Below, one piece after another: positions 43,265-51,490 of a stretch of DNA of 64,000 nucleotides (position 1 is its first letter; the number at the start of each line of letters is the position of its first letter). The DNA lies in the NCBI GenBank assembly GCA_965116015.1, contig OZ220477.1, positions 1,798,001 through 1,862,000 on the forward strand, in the 5' to 3' direction. A program made the translations under genes and the position numbers. Below the pieces are notes generated by a model. The model was given only the letters and a program-made list of their open reading frames with translations, made no database searches and had not been told where the DNA came from. The DNA comes from S5-327 sp965116015 (lineage in GTDB: Bacteria > Chloroflexota > Dehalococcoidia > Lucifugimonadales > Australimonadaceae).

Positions 43265-44110
43265 ATGACAACGGCGCCGCAACTGACGCCCGAACAAGTG
43301 AAACGCTACAGCCGCCACATCATCATGCCCCAGATAGGCAGCCGCGGACAGCGCAAACTGATGGACGCCCGCGTCCTCATCGTCGGCGCCGGCGGACTCG
43401 GCGGACCCGTCGCCATCTACCTCGCCCTCGCCGGCGTCGGAACCATCGGCCTCGTCGATTTCGACACCGTCGACCTCAGCAACCTCCAACGCCAAGTCCT
43501 CCACAACGCCGAAACCGTCGGTATGCCCAAAGTCGACTCCGCCATCCAAACCCTCCGCCGCTACAACCCCGAAGTCGCCGTCGTCCCCCACGAATACCCC
43601 ATCAACTCCGAAAACGCGATGAACCTCGTCAGCCAGTACGACATCATCGTCAACGGCGCCGACAACTTCGCCACGCGCTACCTCGTCAACGACGCCGCCT
43701 ACCTCAACGATAAACCCGTCGTCGACGGCAGCATCCTCATCTTCGACGGCCAAGTAACCGTCTACCAGCCCGGCGAAGGCTGCTACCGCTGCCTCTTCCC
43801 CGAACCCCCCCCTCCCGGAATGGTCCCGAACTGCGCCGAAGCCGGCGTCCTCGGCGCCCTCACCGGAACCGTCGGCAGCATCCAGGCCACCGAAGTCGTC
43901 AAACTCATCCTCGGCGTCGGCGAAACCCTCACCAAACGCCTCCTCCTCATCGACGCCCTCAATATGGAATTCCGCGTCGTCAAAACCCGCCGCAACGCCG
44001 CCTGCCCCCTCTGCGGCGACAACCCCACCGTAACCGAACTCATCGACTACGAAGTGTTCTGCGGCCTCGCACCCCCTGCCAGCGCCGAAGAACCAGTCGC
44101 CGCCCGCTAA
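43265..44110 (+). CDS. moeB: MoeB/ThiF/HesA-family sulfur carrier adenylyltransferase
   Basis: Activates the C-terminus of a ubiquitin-like sulfur carrier by adenylation. 281 residues: RYSRHIIMPQIGSRGQ, the ATP loop VLIVGAGGLGGPVAIYLALAGVG, LVDFDTVDLSNLQRQ, ADNFATRYLVND, zinc ligands in GCYRCLF and ACPLCGD, and the PNCAEAGVLG block with the conserved Cys. It lacks a rhodanese domain, so it is MoeB/ThiF-like and not MoeZ. With cysM directly downstream (22 bases) it probably serves a CysO-type carrier for cysteine synthesis; the carrier itself is not seen. AAGGAG stands ahead of the ATG. Confidence 0.9.
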   Translation: MTTAPQLTPEQVKRYSRHIIMPQIGSRGQRKLMDARVLIVGAGGLGGPVAIYLALAGVGTIGLVDFDTVDLSNLQRQVLHNAETVGMPKVDSAIQTLRRYNPEVAVVPHEYPINSENAMNLVSQYDIIVNGADNFATRYLVNDAAYLNDKPVVDGSILIFDGQVTVYQPGEGCYRCLFPEPPPPGMVPNCAEAGVLGALTGTVGSIQATEVVKLILGVGETLTKRLLLIDALNMEFRVVKTRRNAACPLCGDNPTVTELIDYEVFCGLAPPASAEEPVAAR

Positions 44111-44132
44111 ACCCCAACCAGGCTCCTCCCTT

Positions 44133-45068
44133 ATGCGCAGCAGCAACCTTATGGAGTCCATCGGCAACACGCCCCTGGTCGAACTCCCAGCCTTCGCCCC
44201 CAAGCAGAGCGTCCGCATCTACGCCAAGCTCGAGGGCAACAACCCCACAGGCTCAGTGAAAGACCGCATCGCCCGCGCAATGGTCCAGGTCGCCTTGCGC
44301 GACGGACTCCTTCCCGAAAACAAAACCATCCTCGAACCCACCAGCGGCAACACCGGCATCTCCCTCGCTATGATCGCCCAGCGACTCAAACGGCGCTTCA
44401 CCGCAGTAATGCCCGACAACGTAAGCAGCGAGCGAACCGAACTGCTCCGCGCCTACGGCGCCGACATCATCTACTCTCCCGGCGAAGAGGGCTCCAACGG
44501 CTCCATCGCCGCCGCCCAGCGCCTCGCCGCCCACGACGACCGCTACGTGATGCTCTACCAATACGGAAACCCCGCCAACCCCTGCGCTCACTACGAAACC
44601 ACAGCCCCCGAAATCATCCGCGACCTCCCCCAAACAACCCACTTCGTCGCAGGCCTCGGCACCGGCGGAACCCTTATGGGCGCTGGCCGCCGCCTCAAGG
44701 AATTCAACCCCGCTGTCCAGATCATCGCCGCTGCCCCCGAACCCGACGACCGCATCCAGGGTCTCCGAAGCCTCGAAGAAGGCTTCGTCCCCCCCATCCT
44801 CGACCTCTCCCTCCTCGACGCTCGCATTATGATCAGCAGCGCCGAAAGCTTCAGCGCCGCCGCCGCCCTCCTCCGCGAAGAAGGCGTCTTCGCCGGCGTC
44901 TCCTCCGGAGCCGCCCTCGCCGCCGCCCTCCGCGTCGCCAACCGCATCGACAGCGGACACATCGTCTGCCTCTTCGCCGACGGCGGCTGGAAATACCTCA
45001 GCGCCGGACTCTGGACGCGCAACTTCGCCGACCTCCAGCGCGAGGTCGAAGGAAAAGTATGGTGGTAG
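44133..45068 (+). CDS. cysM: Cysteine synthase of CysM type (sulfur-carrier dependent likely)
   Basis: PLP-dependent beta-replacement enzyme. 311 residues. PLP Lys43 in NNPTGSVKDRIARAM, the PLP-phosphate loop GTGGTLMGAG, the substrate loop EPTSGNTGISLAM. The C-terminus carries FADGGWKYLSAGLW, which matches the end of mycobacterial CysM, the enzyme that takes sulfur from CysO thiocarboxylate and uses O-phosphoserine. With a ThiF-like gene just upstream this suggests the same pathway. No Shine-Dalgarno is clear, so coupling to the previous gene is possible; ATG at 44151 is an alternative start. Confidence 0.92.
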   Translation: MRSSNLMESIGNTPLVELPAFAPKQSVRIYAKLEGNNPTGSVKDRIARAMVQVALRDGLLPENKTILEPTSGNTGISLAMIAQRLKRRFTAVMPDNVSSERTELLRAYGADIIYSPGEEGSNGSIAAAQRLAAHDDRYVMLYQYGNPANPCAHYETTAPEIIRDLPQTTHFVAGLGTGGTLMGAGRRLKEFNPAVQIIAAAPEPDDRIQGLRSLEEGFVPPILDLSLLDARIMISSAESFSAAAALLREEGVFAGVSSGAALAAALRVANRIDSGHIVCLFADGGWKYLSAGLWTRNFADLQREVEGKVWW

Positions 45069-45168
45069 CCCGCTCCGCGCCCCTGTATCCTCATTCCCAT
45101 CGAGGCCAGGCAACCGCGAGAATACGAGAACAGAAGCCAGGAAGACGGTACGGTAAGGAGAGCCCCCA

Positions 45169-45390
45169 ATGCCGCTCTACGAATACGCCTGCAACGACTG
45201 CGACGCCCAGTTCGAGCGACTCCAGCCAATGACAGCTGCCCGCGAGGCCGACTGCCCTCAGTGCGGAACGTCCGCCCGACGCATCCTCTCCCTGTTCGCT
45301 GCTCCCATCGCCGTCGGCGCCGGAGCAGGCCCTGCGCCGGCAGGCCCCCTCGGCGGCGCCTGCTGCGGAGGAGGCTGCGGCTGCGGCTAG
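45169..45390 (+). CDS. FmdB family zinc-ribbon protein
   Basis: 73 residues. MPLYEYACNDCDAQFERLQ and DCPQCGTSARRIL give the CxxC...CxxC zinc ribbon of the FmdB/CxxC_CXXC_SSSS family, a putative regulator of unknown target. The tail is Gly/Ala/Pro-rich and ends CCGGGCGCG, a common end for this family. AAGGAG is ahead of the ATG. It lies 100 bases after cysM, possibly in the same transcript. Confidence 0.9.
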   Translation: MPLYEYACNDCDAQFERLQPMTAAREADCPQCGTSARRILSLFAAPIAVGAGAGPAPAGPLGGACCGGGCGCG

Positions 45391-46115
45391 CCCTCCCCCT
45401 CTTCCGCCGACCGACCCCGCGCCCGAACCCCCCGACCCAGCAGCGCCGGAACCGCGAATCCCACCGCCCACAGCGCCCCAGCCCCCAGCAGCGACAGCAA
45501 CCCCACCGTCAGCGTCGCGTCGAACCAGAACCCCTGCGGAAACACCTGCACCAGATACGACGTCCGCGGATCGAACGCCCAATTCCCCTGCGGAAAACCC
45601 AGATAATGGAACATCGTGAACACCGCGTCGAACGCGACCACGCTCAGAAACCCCACGATCAGCACGAACCCGGCAGTCGCGACCGCCGCGCGGCGCATCC
45701 ACTGCGCCAGCGTCGCATACGCCCCCCCGCGGAAACGCCAGAACGCCGCCACCGTTAGCGCCGCCAGAAGCAGCGCCGCTCCCCCCTGCGCCCGCCGCGT
45801 CCGCAAGAACAACTGCTTCACATCCGCCATATGCGACACTTCCTCGGCGGTGAACAGCTCCCGCTCCACCCCGCGCACAACCGCTGTCGCCTGTAGCGGC
45901 TCCTCCTCCCCATCGAAATACGCCTGAATCTGACGCCCCACGTCCGCCAGCCCCTCCGGCGTAATGCCCGTCCGCTCCGAAACCCCGTGACGCTCAAACA
46001 GCGCCTCGTACAGCGGCAGACTCCCCGCCGCCACGCGAACGCTCGTCGCGATGAGCAGCAACGACAGCGCAAGCGACGCCGCCCACCCAGCAACCCGCCA
46101 CTCGTTGCGCGCCAT
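45387..46115 (-). CDS. TIGR01906/DUF1461 family integral membrane protein
   Basis: 242 residues with four or more membrane helices: an N-terminal one (about 10-30), then a 90-residue outside domain with FTAEEVSHMADVKQLFLRTR, the diagnostic block of this family, then three helices. Function unknown. The ATG at 46115 is preceded by GGAGGG at about 7 bases; 46133 is also possible. It converges tail to tail with the FmdB gene, overlapping it by 4 bases. Confidence 0.8.
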   Translation of the reverse strand: MARNEWRVAGWAASLALSLLLIATSVRVAAGSLPLYEALFERHGVSERTGITPEGLADVGRQIQAYFDGEEEPLQATAVVRGVERELFTAEEVSHMADVKQLFLRTRRAQGGAALLLAALTVAAFWRFRGGAYATLAQWMRRAAVATAGFVLIVGFLSVVAFDAVFTMFHYLGFPQGNWAFDPRTSYLVQVFPQGFWFDATLTVGLLSLLGAGALWAVGFAVPALLGRGVRARGRSAEEGEG

Positions 46116-46232
46116 CCATCTCACACCCTCCATCCTAGCGCCTGCTCTCGTCCCCGCCTCTGCCCCTCTCCTCCGCCCTCCGCTACCATAGCCTTGCCCC
46201 ACCGCCGCCCTGCCGAAACGAGGAGGCTCACA

Positions 46233-47048
46233 GTGTCCCTAACCTTCGATGAACTACTAACCACGATGCGCCGCCTGCGCGACCCCAACGCCGGCTGCCC
46301 CTGGGACCTCCAGCAAACCCACGCCTCGCTCCGAAGCCCCCTCCTCGAGGAAACCTACGAACTCCTCGACGCCCTCGCCTCCGGCGACCAGGCCAGCATC
46401 GTCGAAGAACTCGGCGACCTCCTCCTCCAAGTCGTATTCCACGCCCAGATCGGCGCCGACGCCCGCGCATTCACCATCGACGACGTAGCCGCGCAAGTGA
46501 ACGCCAAACTCGTCCGGCGGCACCCCCACGTCTTCGCCGACGCCTCCGCGCGAACCCCCGAAGAAGTGAAAGGCCAGTGGGAGCGCGTCAAAGCCCAGGA
46601 GCGCGCAAGCAAAGGCCGCCCCGACGCCTCAATGCTCGACGGCGTCGCCACATCAATGCCCGCCCTCGCCTACTCCGACTCCGTCCTCCGCCGCGCCCGC
46701 CAGGCCGGCTTCGACTGGGACGACCCCGCCCGAAGCTTCGAAAAAGTAACAGAAGAGCTCGCCGAGCTCCGCGACGCCGAATCCCCGCTCCGCCGCGAAG
46801 AAGAATTCGGCGACCTCCTCCTCGCCCTCGTCGGCGCCGCCCAGCGCCTCGACATCGACGCCGAACAATCCCTCCGCGGCGCCAACGCCCGGTTCGCCGC
46901 CCGCTTCGGGCGCGTCGAACGCCTCGCCGACGCCGAAGGCGCCCCCATCGCCGACCTCCCCGCCGCCCGCAAACTCGAACTCTGGCAAGAAGCCAAGCGC
47001 GCAACCCCTGACTTCCCAGCCGGCGGCGCGCCCCCTCGTCCCCGCTGA
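46233..47048 (+). CDS. mazG: Nucleoside triphosphate pyrophosphohydrolase MazG
   Basis: Hydrolyses (d)NTPs to monophosphates and PPi, a house-cleaning enzyme. 271 residues with two MazG domains: first domain RDPNAGCPWDLQQTH, EETYELLDAL, VEELGDLLLQVVFHA; second domain KVTEELAEL and EEFGDLLLALVGAA with the ExxE...ExxD metal ligands. GTG start at 46233 with AGGAGG 7 bases ahead. The intergenic space upstream is short (117 bases to the divergent gene). Confidence 0.94.
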   Translation: MSLTFDELLTTMRRLRDPNAGCPWDLQQTHASLRSPLLEETYELLDALASGDQASIVEELGDLLLQVVFHAQIGADARAFTIDDVAAQVNAKLVRRHPHVFADASARTPEEVKGQWERVKAQERASKGRPDASMLDGVATSMPALAYSDSVLRRARQAGFDWDDPARSFEKVTEELAELRDAESPLRREEEFGDLLLALVGAAQRLDIDAEQSLRGANARFAARFGRVERLADAEGAPIADLPAARKLELWQEAKRATPDFPAGGAPPRPR

Positions 47049-47206
47049 CCGCGCCCCTAAAGGGCATTCCGCCAGCAGCGCCTTAATCGTAAGATAGTGA
47101 ACCGCGGCGCAACGCCCTCCCCTGCGTGATGCGCCGCGTAATTCCACACGCAAACAGGGGGGCTGCCCGGCCCCTCGCACACCTGCGCAAGGAAGGTGAA
47201 CCAGAG

Positions 47207-48448
47207 ATGCGGATCGCCCGTTACGCCCTCATTGTCCTGGCCCTGGGTCTCGCCGCCGTCGCTCTAAGCGCCCCCGCCCTCGCCCAGCATCCCAACGACG
47301 TCCGCATGGACTCCCCCATTCGCGCCCTCGAAATGGGCCCCCGCGAAGTCCGCGCCGACCTCGTCGTCGACCTCTGGAACAACGCCAACGAGCGACGCCC
47401 CGTCAAACTCATCCTCGAGAACATCCCCCAAGACTGGAACATCGGCGTCTGGGACCGCTTCTTCGACTTCAAAGTCGGCGAGGTCATCGTCGAACCCCAA
47501 CCCGTCGACAGCGTCTCCCCCAGCCAGACCCTCCGCCTTCGCGTCGACCTCCCCGACCCACGGCCCCCCGCAGGCGACTACTCGTTCGGCCTCCGCGTCG
47601 TCAGCCCCAGCGACAACGTCGAATACGACAGCGCCGTCTTCACCATCACCGTCCCCGAACCCCCCGCAAGCGCCGACGCCGCCGTCTCCATCATCACCAC
47701 CTTCCCCGTCCTCCGCGGAACCGTCGACAGCACATTCAACTTCGAAATCGTCATCGAAAACGACACCGGCGCCGACTCCTCCTTCTCCCTCGAAAGCGCC
47801 GTCGTCGACTCCAACGGCCAGGCCCTAAGCGGCTGGGAAATCGACTACACCCCCTCCTTCGGCGAAGAACGCCTCATCTCCAGCATCAGCGTCGCCGACG
47901 CCCTCTCCGAACGCGTCGACGTCCGCGTAACCCCCCCCAGAGGCACAAACGCCGGCGACTACTTCGTCCCCGTCCGCGCCTACGACGAAGCCGGCTTCGA
48001 AGCCACAACCATCTTGCAGGTTACCGTCCGCGGAACCGGCGACATCATAACCACCACCGACACCGGACGCCTCAACATCGACGCCGTCGCCGGCGAATCC
48101 GCCGCCGCCAAATTCCGCATCACCAACATCGGAACCGCCGAACTCAACGACATCTCCCTCGTCGCCGACGCCCCCCAGGGCTGGGAAGCAACCTTCGAAC
48201 CCTCCACCGTCTCCTCCCTCCCCGCCGCCAACCTCATCGACATCCCCTTCACCGTCCTCCCAGCCGGCGACGCCATCCCCGGCGACTACCTCGTAACCCT
48301 CCGCGCCGTCCACCCCGACACAGTCGACTCACTCGAGATCCGCGTCACCGTCGCACAGTCAACCATCTGGGGATGGCTCGGCATCGTCCTCGTCGTCCTC
48401 GTCATCGGCGGCCTCGCCGGCCTCTTCTGGAGGCTCGGAAGACGATGA
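47207..48448 (+). CDS. NEW3-like exported protein with C-terminal membrane anchor
   Basis: 413 residues. Signal peptide at 1-27 (YALIVLALGLAAVALSAPALAQ, cleavage after ALA), then three or four beta-rich Ig-like domains with NEW3-type motifs (VRADLVVDLWNNANERRPVKL, GDYSFGLRVVS, GDYLVTLRAVHP), and an anchor helix at the end (IVLVVLVIGGLAGLFW) with a basic tail. It starts the operon with an ABC ATPase and permease; junction overlaps are 4 bases. Such proteins are often paired with ABC-2 exporters, yet their role is unknown. It may present a substrate to the pump or act as a cell-surface protein. Confidence 0.8.
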   Translation: MRIARYALIVLALGLAAVALSAPALAQHPNDVRMDSPIRALEMGPREVRADLVVDLWNNANERRPVKLILENIPQDWNIGVWDRFFDFKVGEVIVEPQPVDSVSPSQTLRLRVDLPDPRPPAGDYSFGLRVVSPSDNVEYDSAVFTITVPEPPASADAAVSIITTFPVLRGTVDSTFNFEIVIENDTGADSSFSLESAVVDSNGQALSGWEIDYTPSFGEERLISSISVADALSERVDVRVTPPRGTNAGDYFVPVRAYDEAGFEATTILQVTVRGTGDIITTTDTGRLNIDAVAGESAAAKFRITNIGTAELNDISLVADAPQGWEATFEPSTVSSLPAANLIDIPFTVLPAGDAIPGDYLVTLRAVHPDTVDSLEIRVTVAQSTIWGWLGIVLVVLVIGGLAGLFWRLGRR

Positions 48449-49437
48449 CCACCCCACCCTCAACCGCGGAAAACTCCCCTCTCCCCGAACCCTCGCCCTC
48501 CCCCGAGCCCCTCATCGAAGCTCGCGGCCTCGTCAAAGCCTACGGCCGCTTCCGCGCCGTCGACGGCGTAGACCTAGCCCTCTACGAAGGCGAAGTCTAC
48601 GGCTTCCTCGGCCCCAACGGCTCCGGCAAAAGCACCACTATCCTTATGATGCTCGGCCTCGCCGAACCCTCCCACGGTGTCATCCGCGTCTGCGGCCACG
48701 ACCCCACCCGCGACCCCATCGCCGTCAAACGCCAGGTCGGCTACCTCCCCGAATCCGTCGGCTTCTACGGCGACCTCACCGGCGCCGACAACCTCCGCTT
48801 CACCGCGGAACTCAACGCCATCCCCCCCCAGCGCGCCGCCGAACGCATCGACGAACTACTCCGCATCGTCGACCTCGCCGACGCCGCCCGCCAGCCCGTC
48901 TCCCAGTACTCCCGCGGAATGCGCCAGCGCCTCGGCCTCGCCGACGTCCTCCTCAAAGAACCCCGCGTCGTCATCCTCGACGACCCTACCCTCGGCCTCG
49001 ACCCCGCCGGCATTCAGTGGCTCCTCGAACTCATCGAACAACTCAGCCGGCAGCGCAACATCGCCTTCTTCCTCTCCTCCCATCAACTCCACGAAGTCCA
49101 GCGCATATGCCACCGCGTCGGCATTATGTCCCACGGACGCCTCGTCCTCGAAGGCGCACTCGACGACCTCGCCTCCCAGATTGACAGCGGCGGCTTCCGC
49201 GTAACCCTCGCCACCGACGACGCCCCCGACGACCTCGCCGACGCCCTGCGCGCCATCCCCGGCGTCGACGCCCTCGAAGGAGCGCCCCCTCACGCCGTCA
49301 TCCGCAGCAGCCGCGACGTCAGAGCCGAGATCGCCTCCGTAGTCCACCAGCGCGGCGCCCGCCTCCTCGAAATGCGCGCCCAGAACTCCTCCCTCGAAGA
49401 AATCTACCTCCGCTACTTCCAGGAAGCAGTCGCATGA
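48445..49437 (+). CDS. ABC-2 type transporter, ATP-binding protein
   Basis: 330 residues. Start ATG 48445 overlaps the previous stop as ATGA. Walker A GFLGPNGSGKSTTI, Q-loop QVGYLPE, ABC signature YSRGMRQRLGLAD, Walker B VVILDDPTLGLDPAG (Asp-Asp where Asp-Glu is normal; the catalytic Glu position is D-D-P), H-loop SSHQLHEVQ. Asp in the place of the catalytic Glu occurs in some members. About 75 residues at the C-terminus resemble the tail of gliding/NosF-type ATPases. Pairs with the following permease. Confidence 0.92.
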   Translation: MTTPPSTAENSPLPEPSPSPEPLIEARGLVKAYGRFRAVDGVDLALYEGEVYGFLGPNGSGKSTTILMMLGLAEPSHGVIRVCGHDPTRDPIAVKRQVGYLPESVGFYGDLTGADNLRFTAELNAIPPQRAAERIDELLRIVDLADAARQPVSQYSRGMRQRLGLADVLLKEPRVVILDDPTLGLDPAGIQWLLELIEQLSRQRNIAFFLSSHQLHEVQRICHRVGIMSHGRLVLEGALDDLASQIDSGGFRVTLATDDAPDDLADALRAIPGVDALEGAPPHAVIRSSRDVRAEIASVVHQRGARLLEMRAQNSSLEEIYLRYFQEAVA

Positions 49438-50354
49438 AAGCCCTCTTCTGGAAAGAAATGGCCGACCACTTCGGCAAGCGCCGCTTCACCCTCCTCCTCG
49501 GCCTCGTCGGCATCGGCGTCCTGTGGGGAGCCTTCGTCGACCTCGACGCCCTCGTCCGCCAGGGCCGCGAATTCTTCTTCCTCGACGTCTTCACAACAGC
49601 CTCCGGCGTCCCCATCTCCCTCCTCTCCTTCATCAGCTTCTTCGGCCCCATCATCGGCATCGCCCTCGGCTTCGACGCCATCAACGCCGAACGAACCCAA
49701 GGAACCCTCGCCCGCCTCCTCTCCCAGCCGCTCCACCGCGACGACGTCTACAACGCCAAACTCCTCGCCGCCCTCCTAACCCTCGCCCTCGTCACCGCCA
49801 GCGTAATGATCGTCGTCGTCGGACTCACGATGTTCCGAATGGGCATCGCCCCCTCCGGCGAAGAGATCATCCGCCTCCTCGGACTCGGACTCGTCGCCAT
49901 CGCCTACCTCGCCTTCTGGCTCTCCCTCTCCGTAACCTTCTCCGTGCTCCTCCGCAACACCGTAACGTCCGCCCTCGCCTCCATCGGATCCTGGTTCGCC
50001 CTCGGCTTCCTCGTGCCCCTCCTCGGAGGCGTCCTCGCCGACCGCATCGTCCCCGAAATCGCCTCCGCCGAAGACGCCGTCCGCCACATCAACGTCGAAT
50101 CCTGGGCGAGCCGTGCCTCCCCCTCCGGACTCTTCTCCGAGGCCGCCTCCATCCTCCTCGACCCCCTCGGAGGACGCGCCCTCAACCTCTTCACCGTCGA
50201 CCAGAGCCGCCTCGCCGACCTCCTCTCCACCCCCGTCTCCGCCGGGCAGAGCCTCCAGCTCGTATGGCCGCACATCGTCGCCCTCCTCGCAATGGTCGCC
50301 CTCCTCGTCGCAACCTCCTACATCAAATTCATGCGCGAAGAAATCCGCGCCTGA
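49434..50354 (+). CDS. ABC-2 type transporter permease (NosY-like)
   Basis: 306 residues with about six membrane helices. Begins MKALFWKEMADHFGKRRFT, the amphipathic start typical of NosY/GldF-like permeases, has GFDAINAERTQGTLARLLSQP, the ABC-2 family core (INxERxxGTxxxLLxxPxxR), and ends with a helix and charged tail. It overlaps the ATPase gene by 4 bases. Substrate unknown; NosFY-like exporters serve copper, cell surface or antibiotic functions. Confidence 0.9.
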   Translation: MKALFWKEMADHFGKRRFTLLLGLVGIGVLWGAFVDLDALVRQGREFFFLDVFTTASGVPISLLSFISFFGPIIGIALGFDAINAERTQGTLARLLSQPLHRDDVYNAKLLAALLTLALVTASVMIVVVGLTMFRMGIAPSGEEIIRLLGLGLVAIAYLAFWLSLSVTFSVLLRNTVTSALASIGSWFALGFLVPLLGGVLADRIVPEIASAEDAVRHINVESWASRASPSGLFSEAASILLDPLGGRALNLFTVDQSRLADLLSTPVSAGQSLQLVWPHIVALLAMVALLVATSYIKFMREEIRA

Positions 50355-50454
50355 ACCCCGCCGCCGAGGACAAGAAAACCACCCTTATGCAAAATCGCTC
50401 CGTCTTGCGACCCCGGCCGCCGCTGCCCCCCTATGGAGAAGCCGGAGACCCCGC

Positions 50455-51345
50455 GTGAGAGGCAACGACCTCCGCCCCTGCCAGCAGTGCGGACAGAGCT
50501 TCACCGCAACGAACTGGCGCCTGCACGCGCACAACGCCAACCAGGCTCGCTGCGAAGCCCTGGCGTGCCGCGATAAAGCCGTCGGATTCTGTGAAATCTG
50601 CGCTCCCCCGGGCGATAACGCCGTGCGCGCGATCCAGGGCGGAATGCTGCTCTGCGGCCCCCACCTCCTGACGCATCGACGGAACGGCCACGCCGTCCGC
50701 ATCGTCGACGGATCCATATGCAGGGTATGCAGCGGCGCCGGCCAGCAGCACGCCATCGGAACCGACCCCGACAAACCAGCAGGCCAGTGGTTGCGTTGCC
50801 CCCACTGCCAGGGAACAGGATACGACCCCGACACCCGCCCTCGCTCTCCCCGCCTATCCCCCTTCGCTCCTCCCCGTCCGCATCAGCCCCCCTCGCGCCC
50901 GCAACCCTCGAACCCGCAACCAGGCGCGAGGCAACCCGACAGAATCGCCGCTGAAGCCGAAGCGGCAAGAGCCAAGACCGACAAAGAACGCCTGGAGGCC
51001 TGGAAAGAGCAAGTGGCAAAAGCGCAAGAGGCCGCCCGCGCCGCAGAAAGAGCAACCGCAGCGGCAAAGGCGCAAGAGCCTGCTCGCGCAGCAGAGAGAC
51101 CACCCGCAGCGACAAGAGCGCAAGAGGCCGTCCGCGCCGCGGAAAAAGCAAACGCAGCCGCGCGGAAGCGCAAGCGCCCGCCCCTGAAACGCCGAAGAGA
51201 CATCAACGTATTCCTGCTCCAGGCCGCAGCTGTCGCCCTGACCGGAGCGGCCGTGGGCGCCCTCTTCGCAGTCCCCTTACTCCCGGACGCCGCCGCCGAG
51301 CAAATAATCGCTCTTCAAGACCGCGTTCGGGAATTGCTCCGCTAA
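50455..51345 (+). CDS. Zinc-ribbon protein with DnaJ-type motifs and C-terminal membrane helix, unknown
   Basis: 296 residues; I do not recognise the family. GTG start with GGAG 8 bases ahead. Residues 1-75 contain Cys pairs RPCQQCGQSF and FCEICAPPGD; 80-125 has CRVCSGAG and CPHCQGTGY, DnaJ-style CxxCxGxG units; then a Pro-rich linker; then a long Ala/Glu/Arg helix of repeats (AARAAERATAAAKAQEPARA, three rounds); then LQAAAVALTGAAVGALFAVP, a single membrane helix. Topology suggests a membrane-tethered cytosolic zinc protein with coiled coil. It follows the ABC permease by 100 bases and may share its transcript. Confidence 0.65.
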   Translation: MRGNDLRPCQQCGQSFTATNWRLHAHNANQARCEALACRDKAVGFCEICAPPGDNAVRAIQGGMLLCGPHLLTHRRNGHAVRIVDGSICRVCSGAGQQHAIGTDPDKPAGQWLRCPHCQGTGYDPDTRPRSPRLSPFAPPRPHQPPSRPQPSNPQPGARQPDRIAAEAEAARAKTDKERLEAWKEQVAKAQEAARAAERATAAAKAQEPARAAERPPAATRAQEAVRAAEKANAAARKRKRPPLKRRRDINVFLLQAAAVALTGAAVGALFAVPLLPDAAAEQIIALQDRVRELLR

Positions 51346-51455
51346 TCCCGAACCGGCGCCCCCAAGCCCGCCCCGCCCCGCTCGGACGCTGCGCGCTCCC
51401 CCGCTCTCCCCTCAAACCCGACTCCCGCCTTACGGGCTAACCCGCCCAGCAGATC

Positions 51456-51484
51456 GACGCCCCCCGCCTCCGCCCTGCTAAACT
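51456..51484 (+). promoter_or_regulatory. Candidate promoter of dgt (leaderless)
   Basis: -10 TAAACT (51479-51484) with TGC just ahead (TGCTAAACT, matching TGnTAnnnT). A -35 like TCGACG lies 19 bases upstream. The start point would fall on or next to the ATG at 51491. Confidence 0.4.
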
Positions 51485-51490
51485 CTCCCT

